A stretch of DNA of 64,000 nucleotides from Phocaeicola barnesiae DSM 18169 = JCM 13652 (lineage in GTDB: Bacteria; Bacteroidota; Bacteroidia; Bacteroidales; Bacteroidaceae): NCBI RefSeq assembly GCF_000374585.1, contig NZ_KB894643.1:460773-524772 (forward strand). Direction: 5' to 3'. Below, one piece after another: positions 62,720 through 64,000 of this stretch (position 1 is its first letter; every line of letters starts with the position of its first letter). The notes below the pieces were generated by a model, which did not search any database, was not told the DNA's origin, and was given only the letters and a program-made list of their open reading frames with translations. A program made the position numbers and the translations under genes.

Positions 62720-63301
62720 CTAAATCCGGTCGGCCTCTACATAGCCGTGCATGACGGCGTAGATGGCAAGCCCCGATACCGATTTGATACCTAGTTTTTC
62801 CGTAATGTTTTTACGGTGAGAAATAACGGTAGTCAGGCTGATATTGAGCTTGTCCGCTATTTCCTTGTTGATGAATCCTTTGGTAATGAGAATCAGGACT
62901 TCTATCTCACGGGGAGACAAATCATGCTCCTGCTGGGGCATGGGGGAAGTCGTCACCGGATGATGGGTCATCTCGTGTCCGTAGTTCCGTAGCTGCATGA
63001 TGGACTTCACCAGTTTTTCTTGCGGCAGGCAGAAATTCAGCGTCGGAACGCCGCTCAAGGAAGGTTGTTCACCGGCGGCCAGTACAATGGTTTTCGGACG
63101 ACGTTGCAGGAAGAAATTGCTATGTTCGAAATAGATTTGTGTCGAAACGAAATAATGGGCATACATGTCCGGTGTATCATCTATCAAGGCTTCGAAAGAT
63201 GAAAATACGCGTATCACGGTTGCTGGAAGCAGTTCTTCCAGAATCAGACGCAACCCCAAAGCGGTCAGGGTATTGTTTTCTAGAATCGCTATCTCGGACA
63301 T
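62720..63301 (-). CDS. LuxR-type transcriptional regulator with degenerate receiver domain
   Basis: A 193-residue protein: N-terminal receiver-like domain (1-105) and C-terminal LuxR/NarL helix-turn-helix (128-185; LSPREIEVLILITKGFINKE, then LNISLTTVISHRKNI). In the receiver the acidic pair is replaced (AILENNTL), and no Asp occupies the phosphoacceptor position in the YFVSTQIYF strand, so conventional phosphorylation is unlikely. ATG 63301 or 63304 is chosen over the upstream frame start at 63382. It stands between the anSME gene and the FAD oxidoreductase, same strand. Confidence 0.8.
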   Translation of the reverse strand: MSEIAILENNTLTALGLRLILEELLPATVIRVFSSFEALIDDTPDMYAHYFVSTQIYFEHSNFFLQRRPKTIVLAAGEQPSLSGVPTLNFCLPQEKLVKSIMQLRNYGHEMTHHPVTTSPMPQQEHDLSPREIEVLILITKGFINKEIADKLNISLTTVISHRKNITEKLGIKSVSGLAIYAVMHGYVEADRI

Positions 63302-63342
63302 CATATACATCAATGGTTTGAGAAGTATATAACAAATTTCGG

Positions 63343-64000
63343 CTAGTTTTTGTTCAAATAGCCGGCAACCGCATCGGCACAACGTTCTCCGTCGATACCG
63401 GCCGAAACAATTCCTCCGGCATAACCGGCTCCTTCACCGCAAGGGAACAGGCCCTCTACCGTAACATGTTGCAAGGTTTCGTTGTCACGCACAATGCGTA
63501 CCGGTGAAGAGGTACGGGTTTCCGTGGCAATCATAACGGCATCGTTGGTCAGGAAACCGTGTGAACTTTTCCCGAAGAGTTGAAAACCTTTACTGAGACG
63601 TTCGCTGATGAACTTCGGTAACCAGAAATGCAAGGGCGATGAAACCAGTCCCGGGCTATAAGACGAGTCGGGAAGGTCGTAACTCAGTTTCTTGCGGGTG
63701 AAATCCACCATCCGTTGGGCCGGAGCCGTCTGCCGCATGTTTCCCTGTTGCCAACAGATTTGTTCCAGCCGTTCCTGGAATTGCATCATGGCCAAGGTAT
63801 GGATTTCGTTTTCACCGGTGCAGGCGGTACGGCGAATCAGTTCCTCGGTAGCCGCTTCGGCCGAATCGGGAAATACTTCGCACGCCTGTAATTGCAGGTC
63901 GGGATTCAATAAATCTTCCGGGCGGATTTCGACAACCATGCCCGAATTACTCCATTTGGTACCCCGGTTGCTGGGACTCATGCCGTTTACAACCAACTGA
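63343..64000 (-). CDS. FAD-dependent oxidoreductase (5' part outside window)
   Basis: The C-terminal 219 or so residues of a COG2509-like FAD-dependent dehydrogenase. Visible features: LVVNGMSPSNRGTKWSNSG at the truncated N-terminus, FQERLEQICWQQGNM, and the C-terminal FAD-binding segment LFPCGEGAGYAGGIVSAGIDGERCADAV. The frame is open to the right edge of the window. Substrate and reaction are unknown for this family. It ends 41 bp before the LuxR-type gene and may be co-transcribed with it. Confidence 0.85.
   Translation of the reverse strand, partial: QLVVNGMSPSNRGTKWSNSGMVVEIRPEDLLNPDLQLQACEVFPDSAEAATEELIRRTACTGENEIHTLAMMQFQERLEQICWQQGNMRQTAPAQRMVDFTRKKLSYDLPDSSYSPGLVSSPLHFWLPKFISERLSKGFQLFGKSSHGFLTNDAVMIATETRTSSPVRIVRDNETLQHVTVEGLFPCGEGAGYAGGIVSAGIDGERCADAVAGYLNKN

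Overview
The window looks like chromosomal DNA of a gut Bacteroidales bacterium, most likely Bacteroides or Phocaeicola. The sequence evidence is a SusC/SusD pair, a NigD-like lipoprotein, an anaerobic sulfatase-maturating enzyme, a GH89 alpha-N-acetylglucosaminidase, many lipoproteins, little Shine-Dalgarno signal, and repeated Bacteroidetes-type promoters (-7 TAnnTTTG, often with TTTG about 19-21 bp upstream). No rRNA, phage, transposon or CRISPR array is visible. One tRNA, tRNA-Leu(UAG), is present.

Layout: 1-4922 holds the 3' part of comEC, rpe, an ECF sigma factor with a membrane-anchored barrel protein (putative anti-sigma), and a NigD-like lipoprotein. 5010-8402 is a tsaC-ClC-fmt operon read leftwards, divergent from dinB. 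9695-16540 is a leftward housekeeping block: mrp, trmB, a membrane protein, ilvE, xseB-xseA and a subtilisin-family protease. 16919-19930 has aqpZ and hppA (membrane pyrophosphatase). After an AT-rich gap come a small lipoprotein, a MATE exporter and a cytidylate-kinase-like protein. 23343-28590 is the threonine operon thrA-apgM-thrC, with what reads as a complete attenuator (promoter, 30-codon leader peptide, competing hairpins). 28733-32739 holds an acyltransferase, GH89 and a secreted transthyretin-like hydrolase.

32854-39284 contains tRNA-Leu, a 20-bp tandem repeat, an S41 protease, a DUF3316-like protein, parC and a second MATE exporter. 39563-47972 contains glyS, an FKBP lipoprotein, and a metal-efflux operon (Cys/His-rich small protein, His-rich adaptor, CusA-type RND pump, TolC-type channel). 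48045-48612 is a RelE-type toxin-antitoxin pair. 48933-52688 is metA, a U32 peptidase and a zinc-ribbon membrane protein. 53076-58301 is an orphan SusC/SusD pair. 58643-64000 holds a TonB-dependent receptor, anSME, an atypical LuxR-type regulator and a truncated FAD oxidoreductase.

The most unusual signals are (1) three intergenic arrays near 16.65, 37.84 and 58.41 kb built on one core (ACGTCCGTTCGTTTT) with an exact 22-bp period, about two helical turns; (2) the thr attenuator; (3) a 20-bp tandem array that runs into the stop codon of the S41 protease gene; and (4) residues that change expected function, such as Glu111 in MetA (predicts acetyl-CoA) and an Mrp lacking the CxxC motif.
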